Shown: in pieces, positions 8,679 through 17,173 of the stretch
Layout: every line of letters starts with the position of its first letter
Position numbering within the stretch: the stretch's first letter is position 1
DNA from: JADJNW01 sp964523725
GTDB taxonomy: Bacteria; Bacteroidota; Bacteroidia; Chitinophagales; Saprospiraceae
Assembly: GCA_964523725.1 (NCBI GenBank)
Contig: CAZGAU010000025.1
Span: 1 to 45,052 of the forward strand
Reading direction: 5' to 3'
Length of the DNA: 45,052 bases
The notes under the pieces: generated by a model
The model's input: only the letters and a program-made list of their open reading frames with translations
Databases searched by the model: none
What the model was told of the DNA's origin: nothing
Translations under genes and position numbers: made by a program

Positions 8679-8903
8679 ATTAAAAAAGAAATAAAATTTA
8701 TCTTATTCCACATTTTCTGCTATTGCCCGAAGCAAAGAAAAAAAAGGGCAACCACCATCCACATTTACATTGCTACCGGGATAGAGCCTCTACAAGGCAA
8801 TCAGCTTTCACGCATCATTAGCCCGCTAGAGCTTATATCTTGGTAACACACCTGCAAATAATTCGGGTTGCGCCGTAGGTGCTTTATATTTTCATGCAAA
8901 ACA

Positions 8904-9179
8904 TCATGCATTGCCATTTTTTCTAACTCCATTTCCTCTTTTTAAAATCGCTCTACCAAATTTTGTAATTTCATTTCCTATTTTTAAAATTGCAAAAATT
9001 AATTTTTGAACTATGTTCCATATTTTTTTGACTACATAATTTATTTTTCTAATTACACTGCTTATTCTTCCAACTACAAAATTTATTTTCTCTACTGCAA
9101 AACCTTTTTTTTCAATGTAATAAATGTTTTTTATAATCACACTGCTGCTTTTAATAACCTTAAATTTACCATTGGTCAC
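8904..9179 (-). CDS. Heptad-repeat ORF (13 x 7 residues), function unknown
   Basis: A 91-residue frame that divides exactly into 13 heptads. Most begin with V or I, with K or R usual at position 3, for example VEKINFV, VGRISSV, IRKINYV, VKKIWNI, VQKLIFA, ILKIGNE. At DNA level this is a degenerate 21-bp tandem repeat. The only start is GTG at 9179, preceded by AAAAGG; a stop codon lies 2 codons upstream. The product would be strongly basic, with a hydrophobic residue every seventh position, so a long amphipathic or coiled helix is likely. The opposite strand is also open (9006-9218) with its own periodic Tyr/Phe pattern. The repeat itself is certain; translation is uncertain. I do not recognise the family. 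Confidence 0.5.
   Translation of the reverse strand: MTNGKFKVIKSSSVIIKNIYYIEKKGFAVEKINFVVGRISSVIRKINYVVKKIWNIVQKLIFAILKIGNEITKFGRAILKRGNGVRKNGNA
8907..9179 (-). repeat. Degenerate 21-bp tandem repeat, 13 units
   Basis: Minus-strand units follow the pattern RTT then NNA, AAA, ATA and an A/T-rich tail, e.g. GTAGAGAAAATAAATTTT, then GTA. The period is exactly 21 over all 13 units, without indels. Units keep frame although individual bases vary a lot, which suggests selection on the encoded heptad or old, phase-locked expansion. Confidence 0.8.
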
Positions 9180-9268
9180 CTTTTATATAATACTTTTCTC
9201 TGCGGATTATATATTTAAGGCTGTTATTCAATTTTTTACTGATATTTTTATACCATAACTTACTACTT

Positions 9269-9613
9269 ATGCTGCGATTAGACCTGCAAGGGATGATGCG
9301 CCGACGTGAAATTCAGAATCCTTACCGTTTTTTAGTGCAAAACGGATTTAATTACCACACAGCCGGACGTCTGTTACACAATGAGCGGGATAGTATTCCA
9401 TACAAGCACCTGGAAAAACTGTGTCTGCTGTTTAATTGTACGCCAAATGACCTGCTGGTTTGGCAAAAACCCAAAGATGTACTGGTTTCCCAAGATCATC
9501 CTTTGCATCAGCTAAAACCAAAAAAGAATGAGGTAAACATTTCAAAGAAATTGGAGCAGCTTCCATTGGATAAGCTGGAGGAGGTTAAAAACTATTTTAA
9601 GGACTTGCCGTAA
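9269..9613 (+). CDS. XRE-like helix-turn-helix protein
   Basis: A 114-residue probable DNA-binding protein. Residues 1-70 resemble compact Cro/C1 domains: MLRLDLQGMMRRREIQ, NGFNYHTAGRLLHNERDSIPYKHLEKLCLLFNC and TPNDLLVW, the last matching the usual C-terminal XRE helix. Residues 75-114 form a charged tail (LKPKKNEVNISKKLEQLPLDKLEEVKNYF) that may mediate oligomerisation. It is divergent from the DUF2975-XRE operon, with the heptad-repeat ORF in between. The target is unknown. Confidence 0.8.
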   Translation: MLRLDLQGMMRRREIQNPYRFLVQNGFNYHTAGRLLHNERDSIPYKHLEKLCLLFNCTPNDLLVWQKPKDVLVSQDHPLHQLKPKKNEVNISKKLEQLPLDKLEEVKNYFKDLP

Positions 9614-9699
9614 AGTGCGCTGCAAAACCCGCAAAGTGGTTTACTTTTTTTGCAAAAATGGATTACCTTGGTGCAATTGTTCACCTTAGCACCTATAAC

Positions 9700-10377
9700 A
9701 TGAAACGACTTTCTGTAATCCTTACTACGATTGCATTTCTGGCTATATCTATGACATTAATTCCGACCGATACGCCTGCAAGAATCGTCTTTTTTGGAGA
9801 TTCGATCACCGAGTTGGGTGTAAAACCGAATGGTTATATTGATCGCCTGAAAACCATGCTGGCACAGGCTGGTAAAAAAGATGCATACCAGCTCATCGGC
9901 GCGGGAATCGGGGGTAATAAAGTATATGATCTGTATTTAAGATTGGAAGAAGATGTGTTGAGTCAAAAACCGGATGTAGTAGTCATTTGGGTAGGCGTGA
10001 ACGATGTGTGGCACAAACGTTCATTTGGTACAGGCACGGATGCAGATAAATTTGAGCGATTTTATGTGGCATTAATCAGGAAAATACAAGCCGCAGGCGC
10101 GCAAGTCATTGTGGCAACGCCGGCTGCAATTGGCGAACGCACGGATTTTTCCAATGAACTGGACGGTGACCTGAATCTTTACAGCCAGATCATCCGCAGA
10201 ATCGCAGCTAAATATGACTGTAAGGTGGCGGATTTTCGGCAATCTTTTCTGGAATATAATTTAAAGCACAATCCACAAAACAAAGAGTCAGGTATTTTAA
10301 CCTACGACCGGGTGCATTTGAATGATGCCGGAAATCAATTGGTGGCAGACGTGCTGTATCAATTGCTTTTTGAATAA
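9700..10377 (+). CDS. SGNH/GDSL-type hydrolase, exported
   Basis: A 225-residue serine esterase/lipase-type hydrolase. After an N-terminal signal segment (MKRLSVILTTIAFLAISMTL), block I is FGDSITE with the nucleophile Ser. The conserved Gly sits in GAGIGGNK, the GxND block is WVGVNDVW, and block V has the catalytic Asp/His in YDRVHLN. These supply the Ser, Gly, Asn and His of the SGNH name. I prefer the ATG at 9700 over an in-frame ATG at 9658, because only the former gives a clean signal peptide. Likely acts in the periplasm or outside the cell as a carbohydrate acetylesterase or lysophospholipase-like enzyme; the substrate cannot be assigned. Confidence 0.88.
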   Translation: MKRLSVILTTIAFLAISMTLIPTDTPARIVFFGDSITELGVKPNGYIDRLKTMLAQAGKKDAYQLIGAGIGGNKVYDLYLRLEEDVLSQKPDVVVIWVGVNDVWHKRSFGTGTDADKFERFYVALIRKIQAAGAQVIVATPAAIGERTDFSNELDGDLNLYSQIIRRIAAKYDCKVADFRQSFLEYNLKHNPQNKESGILTYDRVHLNDAGNQLVADVLYQLLFE

Positions 10378-10451
10378 AAATTTGCACTTTACCTGCTTGT
10401 TTTTTCATAAACAGAGCAAAATCGTATCAGTTTTCAATAATTTTGTAAAAG

Positions 10452-10479
10452 CTTGCCACTTGTATTTGCTTTAACTTTG
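10452..10479 (+). promoter_or_regulatory. Promoter of the hydroxyproline catabolic operon
   Basis: TTG at 10452-10454, a 17-bp spacer and TAACTTTG at 10472-10479 match the Bacteroidota -33/-7 consensus. The predicted leader is about 15 nt before the ATG at 10499. Confidence 0.6.
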
Positions 10480-10498
10480 CATCAAAAAAAATAATATC

Positions 10499-11428
10499 AT
10501 GAAGTTTCAATGGCAAGGCGTATTCCCGGCGATTACCACCAAGTTTACTGCGGATGGCGCGCTGGACTTTTCCACTTTTAATAAAAACATTCAGGCTCAA
10601 CTCGATGCGGGTATTGATGGACTTATCCTCGGCGGCTCTTTGGGCGAGTCGAGCACCATTACCCACGAGGAACGAATTGATTTGCTGCAAAACACCTTGG
10701 ATTTTGTGCAAGGTAAAATTCCTGTGCTCATCAACATTGCCGAAGGTTCCACCCGCAATGCCATTAAGCTGGCGCAGCTCGCGCAGGAAAACGGCGCCGA
10801 TGGATTGATGGTGCTACCCCCGATGATGTATAAGCCTACCGATCATGAAACAACCGAGTACTTTAAGACTATTGCCTCGGAGACCGATCTTCCGATCCTG
10901 ATTTATAACAATCCGGTGGACTACAAAATCAATGTCACGCTGGAGATGTTTGATGAACTGCTCAAGCACGATAATATTCAAGCGGTGAAAGAAAGCACCC
11001 GCGACGTGTCAAATGTCACGAGGATCATCAATTATTTTGGTGACCGCCTGAAAATGCTTTGCGGCGTGGATACTCTGGCTTTGGAGTGCCTGTTAATGGG
11101 TGCGCACGGCTGGGTGGCTGGTTTGGTTTGCGCCTTTCCGCGTGAAACGGTGGCCATTTACCGTTTGGCAAAGGCCGGCAAAATTGAAGAAGCCCGCGCT
11201 ATTTATCGTTGGTTCCTGCCGATTCTGGAATTGGATATTAATCCGCAGTTAGTTCAAAATATTAAACTGGCAGAGTCTATGACGGGCATTGGAACCGAGC
11301 ATGTACGCGCCCCACGGCAGCCGTTGATGGGTGCAGAACGGGCACGCGTGATTAAAATCCTGGAGACAGGTTTGGCAAACCGTCCTGAGCTGCCAGAATA
11401 TCTGAATCTTGAATTAGCGAAATCGTAA
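10499..11428 (+). CDS. DapA-family lyase, probable pyrroline-4-hydroxy-2-carboxylate deaminase
   Basis: A 309-residue TIM-barrel enzyme of the dihydrodipicolinate synthase/N-acetylneuraminate lyase family. The Schiff-base lysine is K164 in QAVKEST, the catalytic tyrosine is Y136 in ILIYNNP, and the substrate loop GGSLGESSTI is at 45-54. The next genes encode semialdehyde dehydrogenase, hydroxyproline epimerase and D-hydroxyproline dehydrogenase. The expected role is therefore the deaminating dehydration of 1-pyrroline-4-hydroxy-2-carboxylate to 2-oxoglutarate semialdehyde (LhpC-type step), not lysine synthesis. First gene of the operon, 9 bp before the dehydrogenase. Family is certain; the specific reaction is inferred from neighbours. 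Confidence 0.87.
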   Translation: MKFQWQGVFPAITTKFTADGALDFSTFNKNIQAQLDAGIDGLILGGSLGESSTITHEERIDLLQNTLDFVQGKIPVLINIAEGSTRNAIKLAQLAQENGADGLMVLPPMMYKPTDHETTEYFKTIASETDLPILIYNNPVDYKINVTLEMFDELLKHDNIQAVKESTRDVSNVTRIINYFGDRLKMLCGVDTLALECLLMGAHGWVAGLVCAFPRETVAIYRLAKAGKIEEARAIYRWFLPILELDINPQLVQNIKLAESMTGIGTEHVRAPRQPLMGAERARVIKILETGLANRPELPEYLNLELAKS

Positions 11429-11437
11429 TATTTTATA

Positions 11438-13176
11438 ATGACTTTGATTACAAAAAATATAATTGGCTACGAATTATCTGCAAAGGGAAGTGAAACGATT
11501 CAAGGCTTTGATCCTGCGAATCTAAAACCTTTGCCGGAGCAATTTTCCGTAGCTACCGAGGAAGAAGTGGCGCTTGCGCTGCAAAAGGCGCGGGCTGCCT
11601 GGAAATTTTACCGCAACTTCTCGGGCCAAAAAAAAGGTGCATTTTTAAAAGCCATTGCTGAAGAAATAGAAAATCTGGGTGATGAATTGGTACAACGCGC
11701 AGCAGCGGAATCAGGCCTACCCGAAGGTAGAATTATCGGTGAACGCGGGCGTACTTGCGGTCAGCTGCGTTTGTTTGCGCAGTTGGTAGAAGAAGGTTCC
11801 TGGGTAGAAGCGGTCATTGACACGGCGCAGCCCGACCGAACGCCGGCTCCCAAGCCGGATATTCGTAAAATGCTGGCATCTATGGGTCCGGTGGTGGTTT
11901 TTACGGCGAGTAATTTTCCATTAGCGTTTTCTACGGCGGGCGGCGACACGGCTTCGGCGCTGGCAGCGGGTTGTCCGGTGATTGTAAAAGCGCATGAATC
12001 GCATCCGGGCACAAATGCACTGGTAGCAAGCGCGATTCAAAAAGCCGCACAGAAGACCGACATGCCCGATGGCGTTTTTTCCACTTTATATGGCAGGGGT
12101 AATTGGCTTGGACAAGCGCTGGTGATGCATCCATTTACCAAGGCGGTGGCGTTTACTGGCTCGCACGGCGGCGGAAAAGCTTTGTTTGATCTGGCAAATC
12201 AACGTGCAGAACCGATTCCGGTGTTTGCAGAGATGGGCAGCGTGAATCCGATTTTCTTTTTGCCGGAGAAAATAAAAAATGAATACGACGATTTAGCCGT
12301 GCAAATAGGCAATTCGGTGAATCTTGGCGCCGGACAGTTTTGTACAAATCCTGGTTTATTGATTGCTATTGATGATGAAAATACTACAAAATTTATCGGT
12401 GCATTAAAAGGAGTCTTTTCTAATCTTCCGCAGGCAACCATGCTCAATGAAGGGATTTATCAGAATTTTTCGAGACGTAAAAATGCCATGCTGATTACTA
12501 ATGGCGTGGAAACACAATTCGCGGCAAGCGAAGAGAGCGAAGGACATAATCTAAAAGCGCCTCCTACAGTCGCATCGGTGACTGCAAAAGATTTTTTGGC
12601 AAATCCGAATTTACATCAGGAAGTGTTCGGACCATTTTCCTTGCTTGTAACCTGCAAAGACCGGGTTGAAATGGAACAAGTGGCGGCTGCACTGCACGGA
12701 CAACTGACTGCAACGATCATGGGCGAGGCTGCGGANNNNNNNNNNNNNNNNNNNNNNNNNNNNNNNNNNNNNNNNNNNNNNNNNNNNNNNNNNNNNNNNN
12801 NNNNNNNNNNNNNNNNNNNNNNNNNNNNNNNNNNNTGGCGGCTGCACTGCACGGACAACTGACTGCAACGATCATGGGCGAGGCTGCGGAGATTCCATCG
12901 TATCAAACCTTGTTAGAAAATTTGCAGGAAAAAGTCGGGCGCTTGATTTTCAACGGCGTACCTACGGGCGTAGAGGTTTGTCACGCGATGCAGCACGGCG
13001 GGCCCTACCCTGCAACTACAGATAGCCGCTTTACTTCGGTGGGAACGAGCGCGATCAAGCGTTTTGCCAGACCGATTGCGTTTCAAAGCTGCCCTGGGGA
13101 ATTATTGCCCGAAGCTTTACAGGATGCAAATCCATTGGGTATTTGGCGAACCTTAGATGGAAGTTGGACTCGGTGA
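11438..13176 (+). CDS. 2-oxoglutarate semialdehyde dehydrogenase, interrupted by an assembly gap
   Basis: An NADP/NAD-dependent aldehyde dehydrogenase that oxidises 2-oxoglutarate semialdehyde to 2-oxoglutarate. The catalytic Cys is C302 (GAGQFCTNPG) and the general base is E265 (FAEMGSVNP). The nucleotide-binding region contains FTASNFPLAFSTAGGDTASALAAGCPVIVKAH. As written, the frame breaks at 100 Ns (12736-12835). The 55 bases before the Ns are repeated exactly after them; removing the Ns and one copy (155 bases) restores one frame of 527 residues, the usual length for this subfamily. The second part continues EIPSYQTLLENLQEKVGRL and ends at 13176. The gene is therefore intact, and the break is an artifact. 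Confidence 0.9.
12736..12835. other. Assembly gap (100 N) with exact 55-bp flanking duplication
   Basis: Bases 12681-12735 are identical to 12836-12890. The pattern is two contigs ending in the same 55-base overlap that the scaffolder joined with a fixed 100-N spacer. Confidence 0.95.
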
Positions 13177-13179
13177 CAT

Positions 13180-13257
13180 GGAGACTTGGTGAGAGGGAGA
13201 TAGGGTGATGGAGTGATGAATGAAACTTTTACATTTTGAGTTTAATATTTTACATTT
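13180..13257. repeat. Low-complexity word repeat between dehydrogenase and epimerase
   Basis: GGTGA/GGAGA-type words (GGAGAC, TGGTGAGAGGGAGATAGGG, GTGATGGAGTGATG) are followed by two copies of TTTTACATTTTG (13228 and 13249 region). There is no coding potential. Confidence 0.5.
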
Positions 13258-13274
13258 TGCGGTTTATTTAGATC

Positions 13275-14276
13275 ATGAGAAAAACCTTTTTCTGCGTAGA
13301 TGCGCATACCTGCGGGAATCCGGTGCGGCTGGTGGCTGGCGGTGGTCCGTTGCTGCATGGCGCGAATATGGGCGAAAAACGCCTCGATTTTTTAAAACAT
13401 CACGACTGGATTCGCAAGGGTTTAATGTTTGAACCACGCGGTCATGATATGATGTCGGGCAGTATTTTATATCCACCAAGCGATCCGGCAAATGACATCG
13501 GCATTTTATTTATCGAAACCAGCGGCTGCCTCCCGATGTGCGGGCACGGCACGATTGGCACAGTGACCATCATGATCGAGGAAGGTTTGGTGCAACCCAA
13601 AACACCCGGAGCATTAAGATTGGAAACGCCTGCTGGCTTAGTGAAAGTTATTTACCAGCAAGTAAATAATAAAGTAAAATCGGTGCGATTGACGAATATT
13701 CCATCGTTTTTATATAAAGAAAATCTGGAAGTCGAGTGTCCTGATCTAGGTAAAATCACGGTGGACGTAGCTTACGGCGGCAATTTCTATGCCATCGTGG
13801 ATCCCCAGGAAAATTTTAAGGGCATTGAACATTACACGGCGGGAGACCTGATTCGCTGGAGTCCCGTGGTGCGAAAACACCTCAACGAGCTGTACGAATT
13901 TAACCATCCGACCGACGAAAAAATCAAGGGCTTGAGCCATTTACTTTGGACAGGAAAACCCTTGTCTGATAAGGCGCATGCGCGCAATGCGGTGTTCTAC
14001 GGCGACAAAGCAATTGATCGTTCGCCCTGCGGTACGGGCACTTCGGCGCGGATGGCGCAATGGTTTGCCAAGGGCAAGCTCAAGGTTGGCGATGAATTTG
14101 TACACGAAAGCATCATTGGCAGCCAATTCATTGGGCGCGTAGAAGCCGAAACGACCTGCGGCGGCTTCCCGGCGATCATTCCCAGCATCGAAGGTTGGGC
14201 AAAGATTACAGGTTATAATAATATTATAATTGATGATGAAGATGACCCGTATGCATTTGGCTTTCAAGTAATTTAA
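13275..14276 (+). CDS. 4-hydroxyproline 2-epimerase (proline racemase family)
   Basis: A 333-residue cofactor-independent epimerase that converts trans-4-hydroxy-L-proline to cis-4-hydroxy-D-proline, the first step of hydroxyproline catabolism. Both catalytic cysteines are visible: C89 in LPMCGHGTIG and C252 in DRSPCGTGTSARM. Presence of the second Cys argues against a trans-3-hydroxyproline dehydratase, which has Thr there. The genes around it encode the later steps, so the hydroxyproline assignment is strong. Proline racemase remains a formal alternative. It lies 98 bp after the dehydrogenase, in the same orientation. Confidence 0.92.
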   Translation: MRKTFFCVDAHTCGNPVRLVAGGGPLLHGANMGEKRLDFLKHHDWIRKGLMFEPRGHDMMSGSILYPPSDPANDIGILFIETSGCLPMCGHGTIGTVTIMIEEGLVQPKTPGALRLETPAGLVKVIYQQVNNKVKSVRLTNIPSFLYKENLEVECPDLGKITVDVAYGGNFYAIVDPQENFKGIEHYTAGDLIRWSPVVRKHLNELYEFNHPTDEKIKGLSHLLWTGKPLSDKAHARNAVFYGDKAIDRSPCGTGTSARMAQWFAKGKLKVGDEFVHESIIGSQFIGRVEAETTCGGFPAIIPSIEGWAKITGYNNIIIDDEDDPYAFGFQVI

Positions 14277-14285
14277 TGTGTTTGT

Positions 14286-14316
14286 CTGGCATCTGGCATC
14301 TCCTAATCTGGCATCT
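14286..14316. repeat. Three copies of CTGGCATCT before the D-hydroxyproline dehydrogenase
   Basis: CTGGCATCT occurs at 14286-14294, 14293-14301 and 14308-14316, filling most of the 45-bp gap in front of the ATG at 14322. Confidence 0.7.
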
Positions 14317-14321
14317 AAAAC

Positions 14322-15569
14322 ATGAAAATACACATTATCGGCGGCGGCGTGGTGGGGCTTTGCTCTGCCTGGTATTTACGGCAAGCGGGATTTGAAGTGA
14401 CGGTAATTGACAAGGGCGACCTCTCCGACGGCTGTTCTTATGGCAATGCGGGTATGATCGTGCCGAGTCATTTTATGCCAATGGCGGCGCCGGGCGTGAT
14501 CACACAGGGCATTCGCTGGATGTTCAATTCCAAGAGTCCGTTTTATATCAAACCGCGATTAAACCTGGAATTGATGCAATGGCTCTGGCAATTCTACCGC
14601 TCCTGCACGCGGGAAAATGTGCAAAACGCAATGCCAGTGCTCCGGGATTTTAATAACCTGAGTAAAGAATTATATCATAATTTTGCCCAAACCGAGGGTT
14701 TTGACTTTGATTTTGAAGCGCGGGGCTTATTAATGTTATGTAAAAATTCAAAAATATTACATGAGGAAGCCGAAGTAGCCGAGCAGGCACACGCGCTTGG
14801 ACTGGAAGCTAAAGTCCTGAATGCGAGCGAAGTGCAGCAATTGGAATCGGGTATAAAATTAAATGTCGAGGGCGGCGTATTCTATCCTGGCGATGCACAT
14901 TTTTATTCCAATAAGTTTATGTCGCAGCTGAAAGCGGCTTTGCGCAATAGCGGCGTTACTTTATTGTCGCATAAAAAAGTAAATGGTTTTGCTACTGAAA
15001 ACGGAAAAATTAATAAAATTTTATTAGCAAATCATGAAACCCTGGATGTCGAGCACGTAGTACTGGCTACCGGCTCCTGGTCGGCAAAAGTACTGAAAAC
15101 ACTGGGCATTCGGCTACTGATGCAAGATGGCAAAGGTTATTCCATTACATTACAAAATCCTGAAATAAAGCCATTATATCCAACTATTTTACTCGAAGCG
15201 CGCGTCGCCATTACTCCAATGGGCGAGGATTTGCGCATTGGCGGCACCCTGGAAATCAGCAACTTGTCTCCAAAAATCAATCAAACCCGCTTAGCCGGCA
15301 TCCTGGAATCGGTTCCAAAATATTATCCGGAGTTACATCCCGAAACGCCACAGCTAAATGAAGTCTGGCACGGTTTCCGGCCCTGCACGCCCGACGGCTT
15401 GCCCTATATCGGTCGCTCCGAAAAATTCGCCAATCTGACCTACGCCACCGGCCACGCCATGATGGGCATGAGCCTGGGGCCCGCCACCGGCAAGCTGGTT
15501 GCGGAAATTTTGCAAAGCCAGCAACCTTCTATCCCGCTGGAGTTGTTTACTCCCGAAAGGTTTGCCTGA
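14322..15569 (+). CDS. FAD-dependent D-hydroxyproline dehydrogenase (DAO family)
   Basis: A 415-residue flavoprotein of the D-amino acid oxidase/DadA family. The Rossmann motif GGGVVG is at 7-12, D30 ends the second strand and should contact the FAD ribose, and the C-terminal FAD segment reads YIGRSEKFANLTYATGHAMMGMSLGPATG. In this context it should oxidise cis-4-hydroxy-D-proline to 1-pyrroline-4-hydroxy-2-carboxylate, the substrate of the DapA-family enzyme in the same operon. Only this single-subunit enzyme is seen; there are no genes for the multi-subunit LhpBEF type. Electrons probably go to the respiratory chain rather than O2, but this is not visible. Confidence 0.9.
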   Translation: MKIHIIGGGVVGLCSAWYLRQAGFEVTVIDKGDLSDGCSYGNAGMIVPSHFMPMAAPGVITQGIRWMFNSKSPFYIKPRLNLELMQWLWQFYRSCTRENVQNAMPVLRDFNNLSKELYHNFAQTEGFDFDFEARGLLMLCKNSKILHEEAEVAEQAHALGLEAKVLNASEVQQLESGIKLNVEGGVFYPGDAHFYSNKFMSQLKAALRNSGVTLLSHKKVNGFATENGKINKILLANHETLDVEHVVLATGSWSAKVLKTLGIRLLMQDGKGYSITLQNPEIKPLYPTILLEARVAITPMGEDLRIGGTLEISNLSPKINQTRLAGILESVPKYYPELHPETPQLNEVWHGFRPCTPDGLPYIGRSEKFANLTYATGHAMMGMSLGPATGKLVAEILQSQQPSIPLELFTPERFA

Positions 15570-15573
15570 AAAT

Positions 15574-16176
15574 ATGAATATTATTTACATTCTTGATCTG
15601 CTCGGCACATTTGTGTTTGCGATCAGCGGTATGCTGGCAGCTTCCGGGAAGAAATTTGATATATTCGGTGCGTCTATCATTGCATTGGTGACGGCGGTGG
15701 GCGGCGGCACCATTCGCGACATTCTGATTGGTAGTCAACCGGTTGGATGGTTACGAGACTTGAATTATATACTGGTCATTGGCGCCGGCATTTTGGTCAG
15801 CTATTTTTTCAAACGTTACATTCTTGGATTTCGCAAAACGATGTTTTTATTTGATACCATCGGCATCGGATTATTTACGATCCTTGGCTTGCAAAAAACG
15901 CTTGACTTTGGCTTGTCACCGGTAGTGGCCGTCATGATGGGCAGTGTTTCCGCGGTTTTTGGCGGTGTATTGCGCGATATTTTGTCAAATGAAGTACCGC
16001 TTATTTTTCGGAAGGAAATTTATGCAACCGCTTGTCTGGCGGGGGGTGCATTATTCATTGGCTTGAGTTATACCAGCATCCATCCTGACGCTAACATGCT
16101 GATTACCATTGCTTTTGTGATCGTTATTCGCACTCTGGCGGTGGTAAGACACTGGTCTATGCCGACTATCCATTGA
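15574..16176 (+). CDS. TRIC/UPF0126 family membrane protein
   Basis: A 200-residue integral membrane protein with about seven hydrophobic segments and an internal duplication of the UPF0126 unit. Repeat 1 has GGGTIRDILIG (about 47-57), and repeat 2 has GGVLRDILSNEVPLIF (about 130-145). The family includes trimeric cation channels and E. coli YicG, reported as a glycine transporter. It begins 4 bp after the dehydrogenase stop (ATG at 15574; the frame extends upstream only into that gene), so it is translationally linked to the hydroxyproline genes. A role in moving hydroxyproline or a related small amino acid across the inner membrane is plausible. The 3' end overlaps the convergent AraC gene by 11 bp. 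Confidence 0.88.
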   Translation: MNIIYILDLLGTFVFAISGMLAASGKKFDIFGASIIALVTAVGGGTIRDILIGSQPVGWLRDLNYILVIGAGILVSYFFKRYILGFRKTMFLFDTIGIGLFTILGLQKTLDFGLSPVVAVMMGSVSAVFGGVLRDILSNEVPLIFRKEIYATACLAGGALFIGLSYTSIHPDANMLITIAFVIVIRTLAVVRHWSMPTIH

Positions 16177-17029
16177 AGTGTTTCAAGTAAGAAGAAGGTG
16201 TAAAGCCGGTCACTTTTTTAAATTGTCGATTAAAATTGGATAAATTATTATATCCTACATCATAACAAATCTGCGAGATATTTACTTCCTGTTCACTCAA
16301 CAGTTTGCAAGCAGCGCTAATGCGTAATTCATTCAGGAACTGCAGATAAGACTTGCGCGTGTGGAGTTTAAAATAACGACAAAACGCCGATACGCTCATA
16401 TTGGCAACCGCGGCCGCTTCTTCCAGCATGATATGTTTTTGATAATTATTTAGTGAAAATTGCAAGACATTATTCAGGCGTTCGCCGTCGGTTTCACGCT
16501 GTGCTTCGGTAAAGCTGGAATTAGATAAAAACTCCGCTTCTTCATATTCGGAAAAAAGATGAAGCGTGGTAAGCAGATTTTGAAAACGTTGAAAGCCGGT
16601 TTGTGCTACTAAATCGGTTATTAATGCTTGAAGTTTCATTTTCGTTTCCCCGAAAACACGGATACCGTGCGAAGTTGCATCCAGAAACGCCCGGATTTGC
16701 TGCATTTCAGGAATATCAAAAAAGCCCTGACCGAATGAATTTTCTTCAAAAAAAAGCGAAATCGCAAACACACCGGGGCTATCGGGTTCGTAATAAACAG
16801 CGTCACTTTTGAGCAAATGCGGCACATTGGAGCCAATGGCAAACACATCGCCCTCCTGAAAACGGTTGATCCCGTCGCCCACAAACAGCGTGCCCCTCCC
16901 CTGCCGGATCAGCGTGAGCTGCCACTCCGGGTGATAATGCAGTCGGTCATAAAAATAAGCCTCCTCGTCAATTTGCACCCGAAAAGAGGTCTGCTCCGTT
17001 TTTGGAATTCTGAAGGATAAAGCTTTCAT
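16166..17029 (-). CDS. AraC family regulator of the hydroxyproline island
   Basis: A 287-residue transcription regulator. The N-terminal cupin-like sensing domain (about 1-120) has YDRLHYHPEWQLTLIRQGRGTLFVGD and DVFAIGSNVPHLL. The C-terminal double helix-turn-helix (about 185-285) contains LEEAAAVANMSVSAFCRYFKLHTRKSY and ICYDVGYNNLSNFNRQFKKVTGFTPSSY, the classic AraC signature. It converges on the TRIC gene (11-bp overlap) and lies between the catabolic operon and the SusCD pair, so it probably controls both. The inducer is unknown; hydroxyproline or one of its intermediates is the simplest guess. Confidence 0.9.
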   Translation of the reverse strand: MKALSFRIPKTEQTSFRVQIDEEAYFYDRLHYHPEWQLTLIRQGRGTLFVGDGINRFQEGDVFAIGSNVPHLLKSDAVYYEPDSPGVFAISLFFEENSFGQGFFDIPEMQQIRAFLDATSHGIRVFGETKMKLQALITDLVAQTGFQRFQNLLTTLHLFSEYEEAEFLSNSSFTEAQRETDGERLNNVLQFSLNNYQKHIMLEEAAAVANMSVSAFCRYFKLHTRKSYLQFLNELRISAACKLLSEQEVNISQICYDVGYNNLSNFNRQFKKVTGFTPSSYLKHFNG

Positions 17030-17119
17030 CGGTGACTTAATAAATTAAAAACTGTAATTATACATTTAGTAAATAAAGGATATTAAAGTAAATTTTTGCT
17101 AAAAGAACCTATAAAAATA

Positions 17120-17151
17120 GGGTTTAATAAGCGGATGAGCTTATTAAACCC
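17120..17151 (-). terminator. Terminator of the SusC-SusD operon
   Basis: A perfect 13-bp stem, GGGTTTAATAAGC with GCTTATTAAACCC, encloses a 6-nt loop. On the minus strand it is followed by TATTTTTAT. It lies 23 bp after the susD stop. Confidence 0.8.
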
Positions 17152-17173
17152 TCTATAATATTTAATTCTCTTA

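Larger units (their letters stand above)
8609..8903. other. Promoter region and unassigned spacer
   Basis: Apart from the promoter and palindrome at 8639-8678, the stretch 8690-8903 holds no gene I can support. It contains several short inverted words (CACCT and AGGTG near 8849 and 8878) without a clear hairpin family. Confidence 0.4.

Noticed and set aside
8849..8882. Inverted words CACCT/AGGTG as a possible RNA element
   Set aside because: Only 5 bp pair over a long loop; not distinguishable from chance.
12874..13176. Separate 100-residue protein after the first N gap
   Set aside because: It is the C-terminal part of the semialdehyde dehydrogenase; the split comes from the unmerged 55-bp overlap.
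13220..13432. 70-codon frame overlapping the epimerase start
   Set aside because: Different frame over a certain gene; no motif.
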